DNA of 64,000 nucleotides. Source: Bacteroidota bacterium. Lineage in GTDB: Bacteria; Bacteroidota; Bacteroidia; UBA4408. Made by a program: the position numbers and the translations under genes. Positions 37,048 to 44,786 of the stretch are shown here, in pieces (the stretch's first letter is position 1; every line of letters starts with the position of its first letter). The notes below the pieces were generated by a model. It did no database searches, had not been told where the DNA came from, and saw nothing but the letters and a program-made list of their open reading frames with translations. The DNA is taken from positions 744,001 through 808,000 of the forward strand of contig JADKHO010000002.1 of the NCBI GenBank assembly GCA_016721765.1. The letters run 5' to 3'.

Positions 37048-38565
37048 TTACTTCAATAAATGTTTTATAAATTTAGTCAAATCTTTCTTATAAACCGGGT
37101 GTTCGTTGCCAATAATTTCGACCGCCAATGAGCCAACTGAATTCCCAACAAAGGCAATTACTTCGGGGCTCACATTTTTTAATGCGCATAATGCTGTTAC
37201 TGATAACACCGCATCTCCCGCACCAACCGAGTCTTTCACTGCAGAAGCAAAAGCCGGAGCCTTGGCAAATTTATTGTCGTAATACAATACACTTCCCTCC
37301 TGCCCTAAGGTAATTTGAATTAATCCGGCATGTGTAATCGCTTTCAACTTTTCAATCAAAGGTTCTACTTTGCCATAATTATCACCAAAAGGCAAGCGCA
37401 ACTCCTTTTCATCAATAGATATATAATCGGCTCTTGAATATTTAGTGATGTAATTGAAGCCGTAATTGTTGCTATTTGTTTGCGCATTTACAGCTAAATA
37501 TTTTCCGCTTTTCTCCAGAAATTTAATGATGTTTGGTGAAATTAGGCCATGTCCAAAATCGGCAATCATTACCATGTCGTATTGCGGCAAAACCTTTTCC
37601 AAATAGGCAATCATAGAAGTTTCTAACTCCTGCTCAATATAGGAGTCGTTCATGAAGGTAACTTCAAATAATTTTATGTTAAGGTATTTATCGAGATACC
37701 TTCTTTTAGTCGGTGTTGGCGCATTTTTGCGGTAAAAGAATTTGCTTTCAATAGCAGGGGAAAGTTTCTCCTGAATCAACTCCAGCTGTGTATTTTCTTC
37801 ACCTAAACAGGTAATCATTTCAACCTTTCCGGCGAATTGCGACAAGTGATTGGCAATTGCCAGCACACCTCCTGCATAACTCTCACCACGCAAATAAACA
37901 CTCGAAATGGTTGGTGATTTAGATGATTTACCGAGGGGTTTGCAATAATGATATTCATCGATAATGGTATCACCAATCACTAACACCTTTGCATCCTTTA
38001 ATTTTTCAATTTCTGCAATTATCGTATCCGCACTGTGTTTGGATTTAAAATCGGCTAAAAAACTCTGAACGGTATCACTCAATGGCGAAAAATGCGCATT
38101 TATTAATTTTGAGGATGAAAACTGGACTTCTTCGGTGATGTAAAATTTACCACCAACTGTTTTCACTGCTTCTTCTTCAAAGCCAATGTTTCCGGTAATG
38201 TCGTCGCTTGCATTTTTATAATCCTGACCTTTTACATATAAATCGGGCTTAACAATTTTGATTGTCTCCACTGCAGTTTCCCATTTATTGAGGGCCACAT
38301 AATCCACACATTGCAAAGCAGCTATGGCTTCCATGCGGTGTATTTCGTTAAACACAGGCCGACCGGGGCCTTTGTTCACAAATCGGTCGGGAGTTATGGT
38401 AACAATTAACACATCCGCAGCTTGTTTTGCAGCTTCAAAATGTTTGATGTGCCCCAGGTGCATCAAATCAAAGCATCCGTGACAATGGGCAATTTTTTTT
38501 CCGTTCCTTTTTAACTCTGTGGTGATAGCTGATAGACTATCAAGGGCTATAATTTTTGAGGTCAT
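37048..38565 (-). CDS. Bifunctional nucleotidyltransferase-PfkB kinase (HldE-like, reversed domain order)
   Basis: 505 residues. The N-terminal part (about 20-160) is a cytidylyltransferase-type domain with HGCFDLMHLGHIKHFEAAK (HxGH motif); the C-terminal part (about 190-500) is a PfkB sugar kinase with VLVIGDTIIDEY and the anion-hole DSVGAGDAVLSV near residue 450. In E. coli HldE the kinase comes first and the adenylyltransferase second, so the domain order is reversed. With the GmhA-like neighbour it probably makes a nucleotide-activated heptose-type sugar. It overlaps the upstream epimerase by 4 bases (ATGA). Confidence 0.85.
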   Translation of the reverse strand: MTSKIIALDSLSAITTELKRNGKKIAHCHGCFDLMHLGHIKHFEAAKQAADVLIVTITPDRFVNKGPGRPVFNEIHRMEAIAALQCVDYVALNKWETAVETIKIVKPDLYVKGQDYKNASDDITGNIGFEEEAVKTVGGKFYITEEVQFSSSKLINAHFSPLSDTVQSFLADFKSKHSADTIIAEIEKLKDAKVLVIGDTIIDEYHYCKPLGKSSKSPTISSVYLRGESYAGGVLAIANHLSQFAGKVEMITCLGEENTQLELIQEKLSPAIESKFFYRKNAPTPTKRRYLDKYLNIKLFEVTFMNDSYIEQELETSMIAYLEKVLPQYDMVMIADFGHGLISPNIIKFLEKSGKYLAVNAQTNSNNYGFNYITKYSRADYISIDEKELRLPFGDNYGKVEPLIEKLKAITHAGLIQITLGQEGSVLYYDNKFAKAPAFASAVKDSVGAGDAVLSVTALCALKNVSPEVIAFVGNSVGSLAVEIIGNEHPVYKKDLTKFIKHLLK

Positions 38566-39551
38566 TTTCCTAAATATTTAAACCAATCCTTAGTGGCGAC
38601 TTCGATACTTGATGGATCCCAAACCGGGGCTTCACGCCAGTAATCGATATTTTCCAACATTATTTTTACCCCCTCTTCTAAACTCACTTTGGGCTTCCAA
38701 CCTAAGATGGTATTGATACGGGTTGTGTCGGCAAAGGTGCAATCGGGCTCACCCGGACGTTTTGGAATGTGAATTTTTTCGCCACCCAACAATTCAATTA
38801 ATCGATTAACACTATAGGTATTACCGCTACCCACATTAAAAATCTGACCGCTCACATCTTCGCGTTTTGCAGCGGTATAACAGGCATCAACAATATCCGT
38901 TACAAAAGTAAAATCACGGGTTTGTGTTCCATCGCCAACAATAGTGAAAGGCTTATTATTTAATTTTTGGGCTAAAAACACTCCAAATACAGCTCCATAG
39001 GTTCCACTGGTGCGCGCACGAGGGCCATATACATTGAAGAAGCGCATGCTGGTGATGTTCATTTTATATACTTGCTCCCAATACATGCAATACTCTTCAC
39101 CTAAATATTTGGTCACTGCATAAGGATACTGGCAGCGAATCTCAGCGCTTTCAGGTGTTGGAAAACTATCCGGAATTCCATAGCAGGAAGATGAGGCGGC
39201 ATACACCACTCGTTTTACGCCGTTGTGGCGACAAGCTTCCAACACATTTATGGTTCCATTCACATTGGAGTTGTGGTATTTTAAAGGGCGCTCAATAGAA
39301 GGAACTATGTCGGCCAATGCAGCTACGTGAAATACCCAATCGATATCCTTAAAAAGAGGAAGAATCTTTTCATAATCGGCAATGCTGGCAATATTTACTT
39401 GCAAGTTTTTATTGTCTTTGTGCTGCTCCAAATTCTTTGCATTACCCGATGATAAATCATCAATTACACTAACTTTGTGCCCTTCGTTCAAAAGGCGGTC
39501 AACCATGTGGCTGCCAATAAAACCGCAGCCTCCTGTAACTAGTATATTCAT
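38562..39551 (-). CDS. NAD-dependent sugar-nucleotide epimerase/dehydratase
   Basis: 329 residues of the extended SDR family: GGCGFIGSHMVDRL (Rossmann GxxGxxG, about 7-20), AASSSCYGIPDSFPTPE (catalytic Ser/Thr region) and YAVTKYLGEEYC (YxxxK, near residue 146). It resembles UDP-glucose 4-epimerase/GDP-sugar epimerases; exact substrate unknown. Translationally coupled to the HldE-like gene. Confidence 0.9.
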   Translation of the reverse strand: MNILVTGGCGFIGSHMVDRLLNEGHKVSVIDDLSSGNAKNLEQHKDNKNLQVNIASIADYEKILPLFKDIDWVFHVAALADIVPSIERPLKYHNSNVNGTINVLEACRHNGVKRVVYAASSSCYGIPDSFPTPESAEIRCQYPYAVTKYLGEEYCMYWEQVYKMNITSMRFFNVYGPRARTSGTYGAVFGVFLAQKLNNKPFTIVGDGTQTRDFTFVTDIVDACYTAAKREDVSGQIFNVGSGNTYSVNRLIELLGGEKIHIPKRPGEPDCTFADTTRINTILGWKPKVSLEEGVKIMLENIDYWREAPVWDPSSIEVATKDWFKYLGK

Positions 39552-39603
39552 AATTTTTTCTTTCTTTTAATGTTGCTACTTGCACTGTGAAATAGCCTGC
39601 TCT

Positions 39604-40617
39604 CTATTTCAATTTGCTGGATACTTTTTTTAATAATCCGCCGGTCATTGCATCGGCGTTGTTATACATTAATTTCACTTTTGCTTTTAAATCCATTGTT
39701 TGTGCTTTTTTCACTTCCTCATCGGCATTGCGCCATATACGTGGAATCCCATGAATATCTTTTATATCTATTACATGTGCTTTAAACTCTAATTCAAATC
39801 CAAGCTTTTTCAGATACGTCTCCATATTCATTTGTCCGGCCGGTTTCCAAGTATATGCATTATCTCGAATATATAATATACCTCCCGGTTTAAGTACCCT
39901 TTTAAACTGATCCATTACAAAACGAACCAACTTTGAATTTAGCTCCGGCAGCACTTGCACACACATTACCATGTCCATTGAAGCATCCGGAATTAAATCG
40001 AAACGCCATGTTGGAACATGTTGAATTCCATTGAAATTGGGGTCAAATTTAAAGCTATCCGGATTATCAATGTAATCGTTCACCTTATCGCTAATGCTAT
40101 GATAGTAAAGGTTTTGCAAACAATAAGACGATTCGATAGCATCCACTCCGACATACATTCCTTCGCTCCGGTTACCTACCCACAGGTTAGACTGGCGGCC
40201 ATACCCGGCACCAAAATCGAGCACATTTTTAATTTTGTATCGCGCTGCACGCGGATAAGATTGCGGAATAAAAAAATCGTGAGCATTATTTACACCAACA
40301 CGTTTTAAATAATTTTGATCGGTAAAAGGAATACCAAGGTTTTGAAAAATTTGCTTTTCATTTTCGAAACTTTTTAAAGCCAATTTTTCAATTTCAGTGG
40401 AATTGGTGTAATCGGGAAAGTCCTTATCAAACCAATTCATCCAACGCGGTAAATCTTCCTTTCCTGAAAAGGTAAAAAAATCATTTAATAAATTATCGTA
40501 AGTATATTTTCGATTTTTTAATTGCTTTTGATAATCCCAAGAAACCAGCCAGGATTGGATCCGGCTTTTATCTCTCTCGAATGCAGCAATAAATTTATCT
40601 CGTAGTTGATTCGGCAT
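39604..40617 (-). CDS. SAM-dependent methyltransferase, probably sugar O-methyltransferase
   Basis: 337 residues. A Rossmann motif VLDFGAGYGRQSNLWVGN (about residue 132) and MVMCVQVLPELNSKLVRF followed by FKRVLKPGGILYIRDN give a class I methyltransferase. The N-terminal 120 residues are a helical extension. Its place between sugar-nucleotide enzymes suggests glycan methylation. A solo copy of the dispersed repeat ends 11 bases before its ATG. Confidence 0.78.
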   Translation of the reverse strand: MPNQLRDKFIAAFERDKSRIQSWLVSWDYQKQLKNRKYTYDNLLNDFFTFSGKEDLPRWMNWFDKDFPDYTNSTEIEKLALKSFENEKQIFQNLGIPFTDQNYLKRVGVNNAHDFFIPQSYPRAARYKIKNVLDFGAGYGRQSNLWVGNRSEGMYVGVDAIESSYCLQNLYYHSISDKVNDYIDNPDSFKFDPNFNGIQHVPTWRFDLIPDASMDMVMCVQVLPELNSKLVRFVMDQFKRVLKPGGILYIRDNAYTWKPAGQMNMETYLKKLGFELEFKAHVIDIKDIHGIPRIWRNADEEVKKAQTMDLKAKVKLMYNNADAMTGGLLKKVSSKLK

Positions 40618-40628
40618 TAGTATTTATA

Positions 40629-40657
40629 GAACCCTGAATAGTTATGATGATTATGAT
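40629..40657. repeat. Dispersed GAAC repeat, solo copy
   Basis: 29 bases matching the left arm of the GxxExxY unit (41806-41834) at 26 of 29 positions, ending ATGATGATTATGAT. It is in the 79-base gap before the methyltransferase start, 11 bases from the ATG. Confidence 0.8.
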
Positions 40658-40696
40658 TTTTTTATGATTTAAATTATTTTCAAGAAGGTGAGTTTT

Positions 40697-41794
40697 CTAT
40701 TTAAAAAATAAATTTATTTTTTCGATTACATAATTCACTTCCTCATCGGTAAGTTGCGGAAATACAGGCAAGCTTAATATAGTTTCGCATTGTTTTTCAG
40801 TAACCGGAAAATCTCCCTTTTTGTAACCCAAATAGCTAGCAGCCTTTTGCAAGTGAATAGGTACCGGATAATGGATTTTGGTATCTATGCCTTGTTCGCT
40901 TAAAAATTTCATCAATGCATCTCTCCTCTCTGATTGAATAATGAAAGTATGGTATACCGAATGTTCTTTTTCAGTATCGGTTGGAAGGTATAACGGTAGA
41001 TTTTTTAAACCTTCGCGATACATACCTGCAATGGCACGTCTGCGGTTATTCCATTTATCCAACTCATTAAACTTTACGTTTAAAATGGCTGCTTGTAAAT
41101 TGTCAATGCGCGTATTGAAACTCCAAAAATCTACTTCATCGCGGCTGCTGTGGCCATGTGTTCGGGCTTTGGTAAGGTAGCTGAATAAATTATCATCATT
41201 GGTTGTAATAACTCCACCATCGCCACAGGCAGCTAAATTTTTTAAAGGGTGAAGACTAAATGAACCTGTAATGCCAAAAGAACCCACTGCTTTATTATTG
41301 TACTTTGCCCCTACTGCTTGCGCTGCATCTTCGATAACATGTAAGTTATGCGCCTTTGCAATAGCAAGAATGGCATCCATATCAGCCGGGCGTCCGGTGA
41401 GGTGAACAGGGATAATTGCTTTTGTTTTTTTGGTGATTTTTCGCTCGATTTCGATTGGATCGATGTTATAATCTTGACGCACATCTGCAAAAACAGGGGT
41501 TGCTCCTGCTAAAGCAATACTGGATGCAGAAGCTAAGTAGGAATTGGGGGCTGTAATTACTTCATCGCCGGCACCTATACCCAAAGCGCGCATGCTTAAA
41601 ATCATAGTATCGGTACCGTTACCGACTCCAATAGCGTATTTGGTTTGGCATAAATCGGCAAAACGTTTTTCAAATTTTTGGGTTTCTTCGCCTAGGATAA
41701 ACTGCCCATTATCCAGTAATTTACCAATACTATCAAGAATGTCCTGTTTAATTTCCTTATGCTGAATACCTAGGTGAATATAATTTACTTTCAT
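40697..41794 (-). CDS. DegT/DnrJ/EryC1-family sugar aminotransferase
   Basis: 365 residues. PLP-dependent sugar aminotransferase with VGNGTDTMILSMRALG near residue 55, VIEDAAQAVGAKYNNK (about 155) and the PLP lysine in SFSLHPLKNLAACGDGG (about residue 187). These enzymes transfer an amino group to nucleotide-linked keto sugars, e.g. in making 3- or 4-amino sugars. The ATG at 41794 lies 11 bases from the inverted-repeat arm of the GxxExxY unit. Confidence 0.92.
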   Translation of the reverse strand: MKVNYIHLGIQHKEIKQDILDSIGKLLDNGQFILGEETQKFEKRFADLCQTKYAIGVGNGTDTMILSMRALGIGAGDEVITAPNSYLASASSIALAGATPVFADVRQDYNIDPIEIERKITKKTKAIIPVHLTGRPADMDAILAIAKAHNLHVIEDAAQAVGAKYNNKAVGSFGITGSFSLHPLKNLAACGDGGVITTNDDNLFSYLTKARTHGHSSRDEVDFWSFNTRIDNLQAAILNVKFNELDKWNNRRRAIAGMYREGLKNLPLYLPTDTEKEHSVYHTFIIQSERRDALMKFLSEQGIDTKIHYPVPIHLQKAASYLGYKKGDFPVTEKQCETILSLPVFPQLTDEEVNYVIEKINLFFK

Positions 41795-41805
41795 GTCTTA
41801 AAATA

Positions 41806-41834
41806 GAACGCTGATTAATTATGATGATTATGAT
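41806..41834. repeat. Inverted-repeat arm (left) of the GxxExxY unit
   Basis: 29 bases starting GAACGCTGATTAATTATGAT. Its reverse complement matches 42306-42334 at 27 of 29 positions. The stop codon of the GxxExxY gene (41828-41830) lies inside the arm. Confidence 0.9.
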
Positions 41835-42241
41835 CTCTTATGATTTTTTAGCGCTTTGTATTCACTGCTAAAAACCTTCCTCCTAAATTCCGGTTTCTTT
41901 CCAAAATTTAATAACATCCCTACTTCAATTTCAGTTGCCTTTAAATAATTTACCAATTGATTTTCATGTTCTTGACTCAATCCCTCTGCTGCCTTTACTT
42001 CAATAATTACAGTATCATCAACAATTAAATCAGCATAGTATTGACCTATTTTATTCTCCTCGTAATAAACAGCAATTGGATATTGTGAAAAACAAGAAAG
42101 TCCCAATTTTCGAATTTCGAAAAACAAAGCGTTTTCATACACCTTTTCTAAAAATCCATATCCCAATTTATTATAAACATTAAAATAGCATTTTATAATT
42201 AAATCGCTAATTTCAGAGTATTTATAATTCCCATTTATCAT
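41828..42241 (-). CDS. GxxExxY protein (PD-(D/E)xK nuclease-like fold)
   Basis: 137 residues. The family motif GFLEKVY (Gly29, Glu32, Tyr35) and the nuclease-like D...ExK pattern (Asp71, Glu81, Lys83 in ADLIVDDTVIIEVKAAEG) are intact, as is the typical LVNYLKATEIEVGMLLNFG. GxxExxY proteins are widespread in Bacteroidota and other environmental bacteria and lack an established function. The gene is bracketed by 29-bp inverted repeats and sits between two polysaccharide genes that would otherwise be about 20 bases apart, which suggests a mobile unit. Confidence 0.9.
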   Translation of the reverse strand: MINGNYKYSEISDLIIKCYFNVYNKLGYGFLEKVYENALFFEIRKLGLSCFSQYPIAVYYEENKIGQYYADLIVDDTVIIEVKAAEGLSQEHENQLVNYLKATEIEVGMLLNFGKKPEFRRKVFSSEYKALKNHKRS

Positions 42242-42305
42242 ATTACATACTTCCTTAATTGTACGTAATTATAATACTATTAAAAAAATTAATTTAGTAT
42301 ATCAC

Positions 42306-42334
42306 ATCATAATCATCCTAAATAATCAGCGTTC
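42306..42334. repeat. Inverted-repeat arm (right) of the GxxExxY unit
   Basis: 29 bases ending AATCAGCGTTC, the inverse of the left arm with two mismatches. It ends 9 bases from the last base of the neighbouring epimerase gene. Confidence 0.9.
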
Positions 42335-42343
42335 CATCCAAAG

Positions 42344-43324
42344 CTACTCCAAATGAATGTGCTGCATTAATTTTACGTTGAAGTATTTATCGTCGCTAAG
42401 CGAGTTAGGGATTAACCCAGCCTCGAAGGCCTTTTTTAAATCGCTGGCGGCATCCTCGATGGTGTGTTTTGCAACAAATCCAATATCGTTTTTAATTTTT
42501 GCAGATGAAATGTGGTAGGAGCGCAAATCATCGGTTGGTGTAGTTACGATGTTTACATTTTGACCTACAACATTTTTAACCATTCCGGCAATTTCGCTAA
42601 TGGTGTGGTTTTCGAAACCGGCATTCCAGATTTTTCCTGCAATTTTTTCTTTGGGCAACTCTAACAGCAAACAATACAAATCGGTCATGTCTTCGATGTG
42701 GATGTTTGGACGCTTTTGAGTGCCACCAAACACGGTAATTTCGCCCTTGTTGATAGCGAGGTTGGTTAAGATATTAACGGATAAATCTAAGCGTAAACGT
42801 TTACCATATCCACAAACCGTTGCAGGGCGGATGGTACAGGTAGTGAAATCATCGGATTGAAATGGCTTCAACAATTCTTCGCACATTGCCTTAAATTTGG
42901 AATAATCGGTAAGCGGCTCTAATTCCATTCCTTCATGAACGTTGGGTTCTTCTTTAATCCCATAAACACTGGAAGAAGAAGCGTAAATAAAGCGTTGAAC
43001 ACCACTTTCTTTCGAAATTCGAACCAAGGGTTCAAATGCATCGAGGTTTATGGTTTTGCCTAAAGTTGGATTCAATTCAAAGCTGGGATCATTACTGATA
43101 CAGGCCAAGTGGATAACTGCATCCTGACCTTTCAGAATTTTTTTGAGGAGTTCTTGGTCACGGATATCACCTTTAACAGCTGTTAGATTAACGTGTTGAG
43201 GCAAAACCTCTTCGCCATAAATCATAAGGTCGAGCACTGTAACGGTGTATCCTTTAGAAAGTAATTTTGGAACCAAAACCGAGCCTACATATCCGGCCCC
43301 ACCAGTAATAAATATATTTTTCAT
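42344..43324 (-). CDS. NAD-dependent sugar epimerase/dehydratase
   Basis: 326 residues from the ATG at 43324 (MKNIFITGGAGYVGSVLVPK). Rossmann GGAGYVGS, a catalytic Ser region ASSSSVYGIKEEPN and YSKFK (YxxxK, about residue 141) place it in the extended SDR family. It resembles enzymes acting on nucleotide sugars in O-antigen clusters. A TTG six bases earlier is in frame but the ATG gives the canonical N-terminus. Confidence 0.88.
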   Translation of the reverse strand: MKNIFITGGAGYVGSVLVPKLLSKGYTVTVLDLMIYGEEVLPQHVNLTAVKGDIRDQELLKKILKGQDAVIHLACISNDPSFELNPTLGKTINLDAFEPLVRISKESGVQRFIYASSSSVYGIKEEPNVHEGMELEPLTDYSKFKAMCEELLKPFQSDDFTTCTIRPATVCGYGKRLRLDLSVNILTNLAINKGEITVFGGTQKRPNIHIEDMTDLYCLLLELPKEKIAGKIWNAGFENHTISEIAGMVKNVVGQNVNIVTTPTDDLRSYHISSAKIKNDIGFVAKHTIEDAASDLKKAFEAGLIPNSLSDDKYFNVKLMQHIHLE

Positions 43325-43431
43325 TTTCAATTATTTGTAAGGTTGATTAAATGCAACATGCCAAATAACTAGTAACATCGAGTGATGCAGCTAGCTTTTT
43401 GGCAATTTAAAAACGCTCAAAAAACGGAGTG

Positions 43432-43439
43432 CAAATATA
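43432..43439 (-). promoter_or_regulatory. Promoter -7 element of the minus-strand polysaccharide run
   Basis: TATATTTG followed by CA on the minus strand, a perfect match, about 107 bases before the epimerase ATG, giving a long leader. It may drive the genes from 43324 down to 36435. Confidence 0.45.
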
Positions 43440-43480
43440 GGGTAAAAAATGAAAGAAAGGTGCGCAAATAAGGACTAAAA

Positions 43481-44602
43481 CTAAACTCTGGCAAACAATA
43501 CTGTTTCACTCGTGTAAACTGTGAAATGATCTAAGTAAAATTTGTATCCAAGTTGTAAATCATCAATAAATTTAATGATTTTAGTAAAATCGTCCATGTT
43601 GTGGTAAATGGAAAGTGCCAATTTAGGTTTATGCTTTTTGATTGTTTCCACAGCGCCCCTCAAGGCAAAGGGTTCAGCACCTTCGATATCGGCTTTAATA
43701 AAATCAACTTTCTGCAAATTTATTGATTTTGCCCAATCGTCGATGGTTGTAGTGAGCGTTTCACCGTCGGCGTTTTCGATTGGATTTAAACTCACTAAAC
43801 TTGCCCCACCTGCTTCTTTAAAATAAACCTTTTTACCAGAAATATCCCAAACCGGACGATTCACAATTTCGACTGTTTGCGATATTTCATTAAGCTCAAG
43901 ATTTTGTTTTAATATTTTTAAATTGCTAGGAATAAATTCATATACATACACCTTTCCACTTGGTGTAATATTATTAGCAAAGTAGATAGCAGTATCACCA
44001 TAGCAACCGCCTAAATCAATAACAACATCACCTTTAGAAGCATTTATAAAATCATTCCCGGCAAGGTGATATTCGTATTGCTTTAAAACCATAGTATTGA
44101 GTACAGTTTTAGGATTAATATATAATTGAGCTTTAATGTTGATTTTATTCATATCCATAAAATACAGCTCAAAAGGAAACCAGTCTAATTTTATAACTTT
44201 TGATGCATCCTGAATACCTTCAAGGGTTTTTAATTTATTCCAGTACTCAGGGGATTGAAGGGGAAGTTTAACTTTATTGTATCCTAAAATTTTAAAAGCC
44301 ATTAAACGAAGTAATAACTTTTTAGATTTTTCATCCGCCAAATTATCATACAAAAAGCTTAAGCCATCCAGGTATTTCCCTAATTTATACATGCCGCTTA
44401 AAAAAACTGTTTTATAAAAGAAATCGTTTCTTAAAAGCAGCCCTAATACATACTGATTATAAAAAATGCGTTTTAGGAAATTAATTACCTGCTTGTGCAA
44501 TGGAGCACCTTTGGGGCGGGCATTAAAATCAAAATTATCGGTATAATAATTTGAAGTATTTAAAATTAATTCCTTTCTCAAGAGTTGTAGAAACATTTTC
44601 AT
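43481..44602 (-). CDS. FkbM-family methyltransferase
   Basis: 373 residues from 44602. FkbM core: GDVVIDLGGCYGDTAIYFAN, VYVYEFIPSNLKILKQNLEL and VDFIKADIEGAEPFALRGA. FkbM methyltransferases commonly O-methylate sugars in surface glycans. An in-frame ATG at 44701 would add 33 residues, but a perfect -7 box at 44623-44616 sits between, so the start is at 44602 or 44596. Confidence 0.85.
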   Translation of the reverse strand: MKMFLQLLRKELILNTSNYYTDNFDFNARPKGAPLHKQVINFLKRIFYNQYVLGLLLRNDFFYKTVFLSGMYKLGKYLDGLSFLYDNLADEKSKKLLLRLMAFKILGYNKVKLPLQSPEYWNKLKTLEGIQDASKVIKLDWFPFELYFMDMNKINIKAQLYINPKTVLNTMVLKQYEYHLAGNDFINASKGDVVIDLGGCYGDTAIYFANNITPSGKVYVYEFIPSNLKILKQNLELNEISQTVEIVNRPVWDISGKKVYFKEAGGASLVSLNPIENADGETLTTTIDDWAKSINLQKVDFIKADIEGAEPFALRGAVETIKKHKPKLALSIYHNMDDFTKIIKFIDDLQLGYKFYLDHFTVYTSETVLFARV

Positions 44603-44615
44603 TTTTTTAAGGGCG

Positions 44616-44623
44616 CAAATATA
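44616..44623 (-). promoter_or_regulatory. Promoter -7 element of the FkbM gene
   Basis: TATATTTG followed by CG on the minus strand, 13 bases before the ATG at 44602. It excludes the upstream ATG at 44701. Confidence 0.55.
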
Positions 44624-44737
44624 ACGTAAAGTAAGATACTTTAAGAAAGGTAATTGTTTAGATTTATTAGAGTGATTTAAAAAAAAGATAGATGAATTCA
44701 TATAAAACGATTATTAGGGTTTATTAGAATAAAACAA

Positions 44738-44745
44738 TATATTTG
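44738..44745 (+). promoter_or_regulatory. Promoter -7 element of the LamG gene
   Basis: TATATTTG, a perfect match, 41 bases before the ATG at 44787. Confidence 0.5.
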
Positions 44746-44786
44746 TTAATGAAGAATTATAAATCATTATTAAATCTAATTTAGAT

